From assembly GCF_009296315.1 (NCBI RefSeq), contig NZ_WHLY01000002.1, positions 5,306,501-5,370,500 on the forward strand: 64,000 bases of DNA, given 5' to 3'. The first letter of the stretch is position 1. Each line of letters starts with the position of its first letter. Under the pieces are notes generated by a model. That model had not been told where the DNA came from and did not search any database. It saw only the letters and a program-made list of their open reading frames with translations. Both the position numbers and the translations under genes were made by a program. Below, piece by piece: positions 53,279-61,447 of this stretch. Origin of the DNA: Salmonirosea aquatica (lineage in GTDB: Bacteria; Bacteroidota; Bacteroidia; Cytophagales; Spirosomataceae).

Positions 53279-54169
53279 TTACTCGCTTTCCAGTTTGCTT
53301 TTATAAGTCTGCCATACCTGCATAGTCGAGCGTAAGAGCTCGGGCTTGTCGGCTTTGATATTGTAGCATTGAACCCCAATCGGGCCTTTGTATTTCAGGT
53401 CTTTGACGAGGTAGCTTACCAAATCGTAAGTGTCGTAGGTACCTGTGCCCAAGGGCAGGATGTAGTCATCCCAGGGCGTTTTTGCTTGTGAATCCACCTG
53501 ATTGGCACCGCTGATGGTGACCATTTTAAGGTAGGGTTGCAAGGTTTTCAGATCTTTTTTCCAGTCGGTTCTTTCGGCTAAGGGCGTTGTGGCGAGCCAA
53601 TGGCACAGGTTGAAGGATAAACCCACATTTTTCATGTCCGCCGCCTTCACCAATTTCAGCGCATGATCGATGGTTTCCACATAAAACCCGTAGTGCGGAT
53701 AAAGGGCTACCTGCAGGTTCGACTTTTGGGCCCACTTTCCCAGCTGTTGCAGCAGGGCGGTCAGATGCGCATCGGCTTCGTGCGAGGAGGGCTTGAATTT
53801 CTTCGAATCGCTCACCATGTAGGGTGCCAGCAGGGTACCTGATCCTTTCAGCTGGGCAATGATACTTTCCAGCCGTTCGTCCAGTTGCGGCTGGTCGACA
53901 TTGATTTTGAAGTAAAGGTAGGAGCCTTTGAACTGATGCTGGTCCAGTGCGGCCTTCATGCCCGCAAAGGATTCGAGTTGATTGATTTCCACGCCATCGT
54001 AGCCCAGGCTTTTGATCAAGGATACCTGCTGATCGAAGGTTTTGTAGACCGAGTCGCCGCGGATAGCGTTGTGCAGCACAAAGAAATCGTTGTCGATTTT
54101 CTGGGATAATGCCTCGGTATGCCCTACCAGAAGACTTAGTATAACGAATACAACTGGTTTCATAATCAT
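53279..54169 (-). CDS. Sugar isomerase/epimerase-like TIM-barrel protein, exported
   Basis: A 296-residue xylose-isomerase-like TIM barrel with a signal peptide (MKPVVFVILSLLVGHTEA). Segments: SLIKSLGYDGVEINQLES, GSYLYFKINVDQ, NVGLSFNLCHWLATTP (His in a metal-site position) and GPIGVQCYNIKADKPE. In known 3-keto-sugar and inositol pathways such proteins isomerise or epimerise the keto sugar. Here the presence of a signal peptide points to the periplasm. It lies 153 bp after the Gfo/Idh/MocA gene on the same strand. Confidence 0.85.
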   Translation of the reverse strand: MIMKPVVFVILSLLVGHTEALSQKIDNDFFVLHNAIRGDSVYKTFDQQVSLIKSLGYDGVEINQLESFAGMKAALDQHQFKGSYLYFKINVDQPQLDERLESIIAQLKGSGTLLAPYMVSDSKKFKPSSHEADAHLTALLQQLGKWAQKSNLQVALYPHYGFYVETIDHALKLVKAADMKNVGLSFNLCHWLATTPLAERTDWKKDLKTLQPYLKMVTISGANQVDSQAKTPWDDYILPLGTGTYDTYDLVSYLVKDLKYKGPIGVQCYNIKADKPELLRSTMQVWQTYKSKLESE

Positions 54170-54322
54170 TTTGAATATAGCCTAGGGCTAGTTTCGTGCA
54201 TCTCATCGTAAGAACTAAGGTACCGTCCCGCCAGAGCGCCTCCCGCTGGGGCTGGATTCCTGAAGAGAAGCATTCCTTTCAAGCAAAAAAAGCCAATTGC
54301 CGAAAGCTGACCGCAGAAAGCC

Positions 54323-55732
54323 CTATACCGTCCACTCCTTCCGCACCAGCGGCGCGGCCAGCAGGGCGTTGGCAGCATTGTTGCCGATGAACAATTCCTT
54401 TTCCGGATTCCATTGCAGGGTTTCCCCTACCTGACAGGCGATGAGGCCGATTTGTGAAACCGAAATGGTGCGGTGACCTACCTCGATGGGTTCCAGGGTA
54501 GGTCGGTTGTTTTTGACACCTTCGATGAAATCCACTTTTTCCATCAAAATTTTGGACGTATCCATTTGTCCGGATTTGGGCATAGCCGTGAGGATGGCGG
54601 GCTTGCTGCTCGTGACTTTACCCGGAAAGTCATCGATGAAAATCGAGGCCTCCGAACCAAAGAAATGGATGTAGGGTTTGCTGTCGGAAGTCTGGCGGCA
54701 GGTCATTTCCACCCCGTTGGCGTAGCGGTACTTTACCTCAAAGTTGATCATCGTATCCCAAAGACTCTTGGGAAAGTACCCCTTACCCGATACTTCCACG
54801 GGGCCGGAATACTCGGCGTCGTTGGCCCACTGGGCGATGTCGAAATAGTGCGCGCCCCAGTTGGAAATCATGCCCTGGGCGTAGGTATTGAGCCGCATCC
54901 AGTTGGGGCGCGACCTGTGGTCGTGCTGATTGTGCACCCGTTTTTCGGTGTAGGGTACCTTCGGCGCCGGTCCCAGCCACATATCGTAATTCAGCTCGGC
55001 GGGTACGGGCATGTCGGGCTGCGGAGCCACGGGATCGGGATCGGAAGGAAACGAAATTTCGATGCGTTCCAGCTTCCCGATGTACCCGTTGCGGATAAGC
55101 TCGACGGGTTTATTATAGGTAGGTAATGAACGGAATTCGCTGTCGGTACGGGCGATGATACCCGCTTTTTTGACAGCATCGGCCAGTTCGCGGCCCTGTT
55201 GCACGCTCAGACTCAGCGGTTTTTCGATACTGAACGGTTTTTTGGCTCTGGCCGCCATGATACCCATCAGCGTGTGCCAGTGGTCGGGTGTCGAAATCAT
55301 GAGCGTATCCACGTCCTTGCGGCCGATCAACTCACGGAAATCGCCGGTCGTGTCACAGCCTTTATAGGCCTCTTTGCCGAATTTTTTGGCATAGGCCACA
55401 TCGACTACCTTTCGGGCGGCTTCCATGCGCCATGAATCCACGTCGCAAACGGCCACTACCTGCACGTCGGGAATATCCAGAAAGCCCGGCATCCGGCCCA
55501 GTCCCTGTTTTTCGAGCGACGATCCCTGCAAATTGTTGCTGAATCCCTGTCGGCCCAACCCGATCATGCCCACCGTAATGCGGTCAGAAGGAGCTGGTAT
55601 ACGGGAGCGGTTTTTGCCCAATACCGAGGAAGGTACCAGGGTAGGTACCCCAAAGGCCGCCGTGGATGCGGCCACCGTGGAAACGGCCGCCGTGGACATA
55701 GCCGTATTTTTAATAAAGTCTCTACGTTTCAT
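54323..55732 (-). CDS. Tat-exported Gfo/Idh/MocA-family oxidoreductase
   Basis: A 469-residue NAD(P)-dependent oxidoreductase. A Tat-type signal (MKRRDFIKNTAMSTAAVSTV) is followed by a Rossmann domain (VGMIGLGRQG about 53-62; VVAVCDVDSWRMEAA) and the catalytic EKP motif in FSIEKPLSLSV, with the substrate domain after about 200 containing HDHRSRPNWMR and NWGAHYFDIAQW. Members in Bacteroidota oxidise the C3 hydroxyl of glycosides in the periplasm. Its start overlaps the DUF1080 gene stop by 4 nt, so the two are coupled. Confidence 0.92.
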   Translation of the reverse strand: MKRRDFIKNTAMSTAAVSTVAASTAAFGVPTLVPSSVLGKNRSRIPAPSDRITVGMIGLGRQGFSNNLQGSSLEKQGLGRMPGFLDIPDVQVVAVCDVDSWRMEAARKVVDVAYAKKFGKEAYKGCDTTGDFRELIGRKDVDTLMISTPDHWHTLMGIMAARAKKPFSIEKPLSLSVQQGRELADAVKKAGIIARTDSEFRSLPTYNKPVELIRNGYIGKLERIEISFPSDPDPVAPQPDMPVPAELNYDMWLGPAPKVPYTEKRVHNQHDHRSRPNWMRLNTYAQGMISNWGAHYFDIAQWANDAEYSGPVEVSGKGYFPKSLWDTMINFEVKYRYANGVEMTCRQTSDSKPYIHFFGSEASIFIDDFPGKVTSSKPAILTAMPKSGQMDTSKILMEKVDFIEGVKNNRPTLEPIEVGHRTISVSQIGLIACQVGETLQWNPEKELFIGNNAANALLAAPLVRKEWTV

Positions 55733-56451
55733 GGCAATTCTTTGATTTTAAGGTTCCGGAAAGCGACGCTGTGGCCGTGGTCCTGCAAAAGAATGTGGCC
55801 TTCCTGGATGGTCGTGTAGCCGGGAAACTTGTTGAATTTGCTATCTTCAAAACCCGCCTTGAAGGCCTGACTGGTGCGGTCGGTTTCCATCACTTTTTGG
55901 CCATCCAACCAGTGCTCGATGATGGGCTGACGCACCACAATGCGGGAAGTGTGCCATTGATTCATTTTAGTATCGGCTTTGGTGGCCGGAATGACATCGT
56001 AAAGCGAAGCCGTTTTTAGATCGGCGGGTAGGTGCTTGTCGTTGTAGATGTAGTTGGCGTCGTCGATCATCTGGTACTCGTAGCCGGGCTGGACGCCGGG
56101 CATTGGCTTGCCCTCGTCAATTACAAAATACTTCACGCCGCTGTTGGCGAGCTCACCCAGCTTCCAGTCAAACACCAGCTCAAAGTTGCGGTAGGTCTTG
56201 GTCGTCACCAGGTCGCCCACGCCCGACCGATCCTTACCTTCCGCCAATTCGCCCCGAATTTCGCCGTCCCGAACTACCCAACCCTGTTTAGGAAATTCGG
56301 TAGCGAAGGCACCGCGCCACCCGGTGGTCGTTTTGCCGTCGAAGAGCAATTTCCAGCCGTCCTTTTTTTCGGCGTTAGTCAGGGTATTTTGGCTAAAACA
56401 GGGTAAGGAGCAGGAAAAAATGAAAAGGGTTAGGAATAGTCGAAACTTCAT
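55729..56451 (-). CDS. DUF1080 protein (3-keto-glycoside hydrolase family)
   Basis: The start at ATG 56451 gives 240 residues with a signal peptide (MKFRLFLTLFIFSCSLPCFSQ). The rest is a concanavalin-like DUF1080 domain: DGWKLLFDGKTTTGWRGAF, DLVTTKTYRNFELVFDWKLG, GVKYFVIDEG, EYQMIDDANY and GHILLQDHGHSVAFRNLKIK. Established members cleave 3-keto-glycosides made by Gfo/Idh/MocA dehydrogenases. ATGA overlap with the dehydrogenase gene supports that joint role. It is divergent from the AraC-type regulator gene. Confidence 0.92.
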   Translation of the reverse strand: MKFRLFLTLFIFSCSLPCFSQNTLTNAEKKDGWKLLFDGKTTTGWRGAFATEFPKQGWVVRDGEIRGELAEGKDRSGVGDLVTTKTYRNFELVFDWKLGELANSGVKYFVIDEGKPMPGVQPGYEYQMIDDANYIYNDKHLPADLKTASLYDVIPATKADTKMNQWHTSRIVVRQPIIEHWLDGQKVMETDRTSQAFKAGFEDSKFNKFPGYTTIQEGHILLQDHGHSVAFRNLKIKELP

Positions 56452-56564
56452 ACGTAGAATTATTTTTAGCAAAATTAAAACAAAAGCGAGAGGAAAGGGT
56501 AGGACAAAGTTTGCAAATCATTTAGCTATATTTGCTTTAAGACAAAAATTAAGGCAAATACTAC

Positions 56565-57428
56565 ATGAAGCCCCTGCTCCTAAAAGTAAAAGAAGATTCG
56601 GCCAATTCCTTTGACATCCGGCACGAGAAGGTACCTTATTTTGATAATCCCTGGCATTATCATCCTGAGTTTGAACTGGCGCTGGTACTCAAAAGCAGCG
56701 GATTACGATTTATCGGCGATAGCATCGAGCCCTTTGGAGCCGGGGATCTGGTGCTGTTGGGTACCAGCCTGCCCCATTATTGGCGCAATGATGCCCTCTA
56801 TTATCAGAACAAATCAGAAGTGGCCGAGGCGATTATACTCCGCTTCAGGTCGGGTATGTGGGGAGAGCCATTTTTTGAAATCCCGGAAATGCAGCGGATC
56901 AACGAATTGCTGCAAAGGGCGGCCCGGGGTATCCATTTTCCGGTTCGGGTGGCCGAATTGGTGACTCCTCTGCTGCACCGAATCATCGGGAGCGAGGGAG
57001 CCAAACGACTGATGGGCTGGATGGAAGTATTTACGGTACTGGCCGAGGAACCCGAATTTCGGTTGCTATCAGAAAAAACGTTCGGCGGGAACCGGCCTAT
57101 TGAAGACTCGGGTCGCATTCAGACCGTGCTAGCGTACATTCAGGAACATCTGACGGCGGAGCTACGACTCGATGAGGCGGCGGATCTGGCTAACATGAAC
57201 AAGGCGGCTTTTTGCCGGTACTTCAAACAACAGACCAATAAAACCTTCACCGAAGTGGTGAACGAACTGCGGATTCAATTGGCTTGCCGGATGCTGCTGG
57301 ATTCGTCGCGGGACATTAGTCAGATTGGTTTCCAATGCGGCTTCCAGGATGTTTCCTACTTCAATCAGGTATTCAAATCCCGGAAAGGGATGAGCCCGTC
57401 GGTCTTCCGGAAGGTACATACCGGGTGA
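56565..57428 (+). CDS. AraC-family transcriptional regulator
   Basis: A 287-residue regulator with an N-terminal cupin-type ligand domain (about 15-130; NPWHYHPEFELALVL, GAGDLVLLGTSLPHYW) and a C-terminal AraC DNA-binding domain (about 190-285) with two helix-turn-helix motifs (LRLDEAADLANMNKAAFCRY and DISQIGFQCGFQDVSYFNQVF). A -7 box TATATTTG lies at 56527-56534, 30 bp before the start; its -33 box is at an untypical 13-bp spacing. It is divergent from the DUF1080-dehydrogenase-epimerase genes and likely controls them in response to a sugar. Confidence 0.92.
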   Translation: MKPLLLKVKEDSANSFDIRHEKVPYFDNPWHYHPEFELALVLKSSGLRFIGDSIEPFGAGDLVLLGTSLPHYWRNDALYYQNKSEVAEAIILRFRSGMWGEPFFEIPEMQRINELLQRAARGIHFPVRVAELVTPLLHRIIGSEGAKRLMGWMEVFTVLAEEPEFRLLSEKTFGGNRPIEDSGRIQTVLAYIQEHLTAELRLDEAADLANMNKAAFCRYFKQQTNKTFTEVVNELRIQLACRMLLDSSRDISQIGFQCGFQDVSYFNQVFKSRKGMSPSVFRKVHTG

Positions 57429-57430
57429 AT

Positions 57431-59290
57431 CTACTCCCGCACCCGCACCGCCACCCCACCTCGGGGCAGTAAGTCGAAATCGAGTTGGTCCGTTGCCTGT
57501 ACCGATTTGGTGGTCTTTCGGATGCTACCCTGTCCGTCATCCTCGTAGATATCAGCCGTATATTTTTTCCCTTTGGGCAAAAATGCAAAAGACACAGTGG
57601 TTTTCCGGGCGTCATTATTGGTTACGGAGCCCACGTACCATTCGTTTTTATTCCGCCGGGCGACGGTAACGTACTCACCGGGTACCCCCGTGGGTACCTG
57701 CGTTTCGTTCCAGGTGGTGGGCAGGTACTTCCAGAGCTCGATTTCCTGCCGATTGGGGTAGGTTTCGGGTTTACCATACCAATACAGATACTGCCACGGA
57801 CTGTAATTAATGATGGAAAGGGCCAGCTGATGCGCTTTGGTGTTCTTTAATCGGGGTTCGTTGAAGCAGTAGGTGTAGTCGGCGGGACCGGCCAGAAAAC
57901 GGGTGAAGGGCAGTACGGTGTTGTGGGTGGCGTCGGGAAATTCCTCATTGCCGCGTACTCCTTCCTGCGTCATGAGGTTGGGGTAGGTGCGGGTAAATCC
58001 CGTGGGCATGTACTCATCGTGGATGTCGACCATCAGGTGGTACCGGGCGGCTTTCTTCACGGCCTCGTGCATCCAGGCGGTCCAGTAGTGGGAGCCGGTA
58101 TGCACAAAGCCGAATTTGACGCCCGCCACGCCCCAGCGCTGGTACAGCGGGAAAATCGAATCCAGCTGGTTTTCGAGCGCGCGGTGGTTTACGTACAGAA
58201 TCACGCCTTTCCCTTTTTCTTTGGCGTAGCGGATGATTGCCTGCAAATCAAGATCGTTGACGGGATTGCGCTTCGGATCGACGCTGACCCGGCTGGCATC
58301 GGAAGCGACTTCGTATTCATGGCCGTACCAACCCGCATCGAAATGAATGAAATCCAGGTTTTGTCCTACCGCAAAGTCTACCAGCTTTCGGGCTCCGGCC
58401 GTAGATAGTGTCACTTCCCGCATCACCCGTCCGGGCCTGATCCAGCTCGTATCTTTAATTTTATTGGGAGCGTTGAGGTTCAAAATCAGATAGTTATTTT
58501 CCAGCAACTGGGTGGGCTCCTCCGCAACCATGACCACCCGCCAGGGGGTACCCCAGGGGGAGGTACCTAGGGTTTCACCGAAGAGGGTACTTACCAGTTC
58601 TCCCTCCCGTACTTCCAGCCGCATACGGGGAAAATCCGTAGCCCCGGCGTGCAGGATGCTGGTCCAGAGGTTGTTGCCGAGCTGGGCGGTAAGGGGTAGT
58701 TCGGCCCGTTTTTTCCAGCCTTCGGGCTCGGTCAGGGTGTAGCTACCCTGCGCGTGATCGGTAGCGTAAAAACGGGTATCGGGCGGCAGGCGAAAATGCG
58801 TGGCTTCCTGACCGATTTCGATGATTTGTGTCCGGGTACTTTCCGGAAAAAAATACCGGAAAGCGATGCCTTCGTCGTAGGCTCGCACGATGAGTTGCAT
58901 TTCGCCCTTTTCGCGGCCATTGACTTTCACGGTATCCTGCAAGGTAAGGGTCAGTTCGTGGTACCTGTCCGGTATTTCGTCCCGCTCGCCGTAGACCGGT
59001 TTCCAGGAGGTATCGACCCGGCGCACCGAAGTTTTCACTACCGTAAATTTTTCATTCCAGTTGGGCGCATTAGGATTACCATTCGGATTGTTGAGCAAAC
59101 CCAGTCGTGAAGGCATAATGACCGGCTGATCGTTATAGCTGATTTCGTAAGAAGGTACCCCTCCCGGCTGAATGGAAAATTTAAAAGTCAAATGACCATT
59201 TGGAGAAGTAACTCGCAGGGAATCCTGCGCCACAGTATACCGAGGTAGGAAGAATAGCAGGATGCCGAAAATAACTACAAGTCGAGACAA
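57431..59290 (-). CDS. Glycoside hydrolase family 97 enzyme
   Basis: A 619-residue exported enzyme; the start is TTG at 59290, the only start that yields the signal peptide (VVIFGILLFFLPRYTVAQ). The GH97 layout is complete: an N-terminal beta-sandwich (SLRVTSPNGHLTFKFSI), a central TIM barrel (FIHFDAGWYGHEYE, GVILYVNHRALE, VDIHDEYMPTGFTRTYPNL then QEGVRGNEEFPD) and a C-terminal beta domain (YTADIYEDDGQGSIRKTT). GH97 members are calcium-dependent alpha-glucosidases or alpha-galactosidases; I cannot tell inverting from retaining here. It ends 2 bp from the AraC gene's stop. Confidence 0.93.
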   Translation of the reverse strand: MSRLVVIFGILLFFLPRYTVAQDSLRVTSPNGHLTFKFSIQPGGVPSYEISYNDQPVIMPSRLGLLNNPNGNPNAPNWNEKFTVVKTSVRRVDTSWKPVYGERDEIPDRYHELTLTLQDTVKVNGREKGEMQLIVRAYDEGIAFRYFFPESTRTQIIEIGQEATHFRLPPDTRFYATDHAQGSYTLTEPEGWKKRAELPLTAQLGNNLWTSILHAGATDFPRMRLEVREGELVSTLFGETLGTSPWGTPWRVVMVAEEPTQLLENNYLILNLNAPNKIKDTSWIRPGRVMREVTLSTAGARKLVDFAVGQNLDFIHFDAGWYGHEYEVASDASRVSVDPKRNPVNDLDLQAIIRYAKEKGKGVILYVNHRALENQLDSIFPLYQRWGVAGVKFGFVHTGSHYWTAWMHEAVKKAARYHLMVDIHDEYMPTGFTRTYPNLMTQEGVRGNEEFPDATHNTVLPFTRFLAGPADYTYCFNEPRLKNTKAHQLALSIINYSPWQYLYWYGKPETYPNRQEIELWKYLPTTWNETQVPTGVPGEYVTVARRNKNEWYVGSVTNNDARKTTVSFAFLPKGKKYTADIYEDDGQGSIRKTTKSVQATDQLDFDLLPRGGVAVRVRE

Positions 59291-59555
59291 AACGAATATA
59301 ATTAGGGAATGATATACTTGTTTATAGCAAATAGTTTCTTGGTTTTTTTATAGAGAATTAAAGAAAAATACTTACAGATTACAGGAGTGTAGTAAAGAAC
59401 TTGAATCGAGCGTTGGTAAATGAACGTTTTGCAGCTACCAGAAGGGCGGGACTTTTAGCACTAAACTTCATTCGGAGCACAAAAGTTGATACGAGTTAGA
59501 ATTTTCAATTAACGACTGAACCCGCTTTTTTGCCAAACGTCTGTTAGCTGCTGTA

Positions 59556-60158
59556 TTATTTCCAGTAGTCATTTAAGTATTTGTCTATTTGTGTCCTGTC
59601 TCTCAAGTCGAATAATTCCAAGCTATTCCAGTCAATCAACACCATTTCACATTCTTCACCTAAACAATACAAGGCTGATTGTATCAAGTCATATTGTCTA
59701 ACTGAAACAATTAAACTAATTGACAACCAAATATTTTTTACAAACTCGTCTTGCGTGTCAAAAAAGATAGTGAAGTTTGAGAAACCATACGCTTTAATCG
59801 ATCCAGTTTCGCAGTTAAGGATTTTATGACTGTCATAGTTTATGCTTTTTGCCTTTTCAAATTCAAACTCTGTTAATAGTTTATCTAAATAGTATGTCCT
59901 AATTTCTTTGGAATAAGTTTTTATAGGCATTTGTCCTCGTCCAAACGTCTCTGTAAATCCGAAATCTGTTCTTGAATTATTTGCAAGGTCACTTATTTGC
60001 CTAATAGTCTTTAAAATGTATTCTTTATTTTCAAACGAAGCAATTTCAATTTGGCAATAGTCGTCCTCCCAAAATGAAGGTAAATAACCGTCAGCTTTAA
60101 CTTCATTTATTGGAGCAATACTTTGACAAAATATTTTGAAAAAGTCCAATAGTTTCAT
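59556..60158 (-). CDS. AT-rich orphan gene, cytosolic protein of unknown function
   Basis: Start ATG 60158 (200 aa); a TTG ten codons upstream is less likely. No signal or membrane helix is seen. The sequence is rich in Phe, Tyr, Asp and Ile (WEDDYCQIEIASFENKEYI, NIWLSISLIVSVRQYDLIQS) and I know no family for it. Base composition is far more AT-rich than the carbohydrate genes around it. It is part of an island with the gene at 60342. Confidence 0.6.
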   Translation of the reverse strand: MKLLDFFKIFCQSIAPINEVKADGYLPSFWEDDYCQIEIASFENKEYILKTIRQISDLANNSRTDFGFTETFGRGQMPIKTYSKEIRTYYLDKLLTEFEFEKAKSINYDSHKILNCETGSIKAYGFSNFTIFFDTQDEFVKNIWLSISLIVSVRQYDLIQSALYCLGEECEMVLIDWNSLELFDLRDRTQIDKYLNDYWK

Positions 60159-60321
60159 TCTTGAATTGTCTTGTTTGTGGTCGGTCAAAATATAGCAGAT
60201 TACGGTTTGTCGCTTGGCGAAGAAGCGGATTTCGAAGCACTAAACTATTAGCCTGTACTGAACTTTCGGCTTGCACAAATGTCTCTTTGGAACACGAAAT
60301 CCCGTCTTTTGGGTAGCTGTT

Positions 60322-61330
60322 GTTATGTGGCGTTTTTCTTTTCATTTCGTCAAACTGTCGATAATTAAAAAAGGTAAAACTCCAAATCCAAAAAACAGAA
60401 TTATCATATAAACACCGTCCCAAAATGTTGGCGGTGGTCTATCAACCACTGGTTCTCTGTTTAATGTTGCTTTGTAAATTAGTCTTGCAGGTTTTTGGAC
60501 TAATAATAAAGTTAGTGGATATAATGCTCCATAGTCTAAAACACTTTTATTGAATTCTCCATTGTTAGTTAAAATGAATAGAAAATACCCTATCGCAATT
60601 CCGAAGCTGCAAAGATAATGTCTGTCCGATTGAAGCATTTTGTAGTCCAAAAAAAACCAAACACCTATTCCCATACCTAAGAAAAATGAAAATTTACGAA
60701 AGATTTGAGGGTCTATCTGATTTATGATTATTCCGATTAGTGTCAAGCTAACGGCAATAATTGCTAAAATTTTAAATCTCTTGTGAATACTTATTTCGTT
60801 GATTTTTTCTTCTTTGTGTTCGATTTCTTTTCGATTAATATTAATTGTTTCTGGATATTTCAAAATTAAGTCAGTCGGGTAATTGAAAATCCGCTTATCT
60901 CTCGTTTCTGTGATTTTACCACCAAAGTCAACTTTGAAATTTTCATTTTCAGAAGTCGTCACGAGTACATTATCGTATTCTTTGTCTGTCAGTGAAATGA
61001 AAACTAAAAGGTCTTTGCCTTTAAGTTGGTTATTGTCTTTTCCTGTCGTATAGCCTTCAATTTCAATTTTGTATTTAATATCTTCTGGATAGTTCAAATA
61101 GTTTACTAGATAAAAAAAACGATCGTTGTCTAGCTTTTTGTCAGCCTGTATAATATGATTGCCCCGTCCATTTTTAAATATTTGAAAAGTTAAGTCGTCT
61201 TGTAAGTCCTTTGAATATAAATCTATCCATTGTCTCAACGCTTTCTTAATGTCGTTGTATGCACCACCTTTTATTATTATTAAGTTGTCAGTCGTCACTT
61301 TACTGTTGGTCTTTTAAAATGCCACATAAC
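60322..61330. repeat. 10-bp inverted repeat flanking the orphan membrane protein gene
   Basis: gttatgtggc at 60322-60331 and gccacataac at 61321-61330 are exact complements lying 10 bp beyond the stop and 22 bp before the start. T/A runs continue the symmetry (cgttttt and taaaat). A related word, gttagctgctg, occurs near 59543 beyond the other AT-rich gene. Confidence 0.55.
60342..61298 (-). CDS. AT-rich membrane protein, function unknown
   Basis: A 318-residue protein starting at GTG. The N-terminal 165 residues are soluble and charged; the rest carries about four or five membrane helices (IAVSLTLIGIIINQI, SFFLGMGIGVWFF, CSFGIAIGYFLFIL, YPLTLLLV, YMIILFFGFGVLPFLI). No family recognised. It is flanked by a 10-bp inverted repeat, gttatgtggc (60322-60331) and gccacataac (61321-61330), on the two sides. 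AT-rich composition suggests transfer. Confidence 0.6.
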   Translation of the reverse strand: MTTDNLIIIKGGAYNDIKKALRQWIDLYSKDLQDDLTFQIFKNGRGNHIIQADKKLDNDRFFYLVNYLNYPEDIKYKIEIEGYTTGKDNNQLKGKDLLVFISLTDKEYDNVLVTTSENENFKVDFGGKITETRDKRIFNYPTDLILKYPETININRKEIEHKEEKINEISIHKRFKILAIIAVSLTLIGIIINQIDPQIFRKFSFFLGMGIGVWFFLDYKMLQSDRHYLCSFGIAIGYFLFILTNNGEFNKSVLDYGALYPLTLLLVQKPARLIYKATLNREPVVDRPPPTFWDGVYMIILFFGFGVLPFLIIDSLTK

Positions 61331-61447
61331 TCATAAATATACGAAACTGTTTATAGTTTGAGTTTCGATAGCCCTGCTGGGACAATTACTGTACGGCTTT
61401 ATTCATTCATCAATACGTGAAAGAATTTTCAGACGACGGTTTGCCCG

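Noticed and set aside
59538-61330. True integron attC sites
   Set aside because: The end words gttatgt and gttagct do not fit the GTTRRRY core, and no integrase is visible; kept only as cassette-like.
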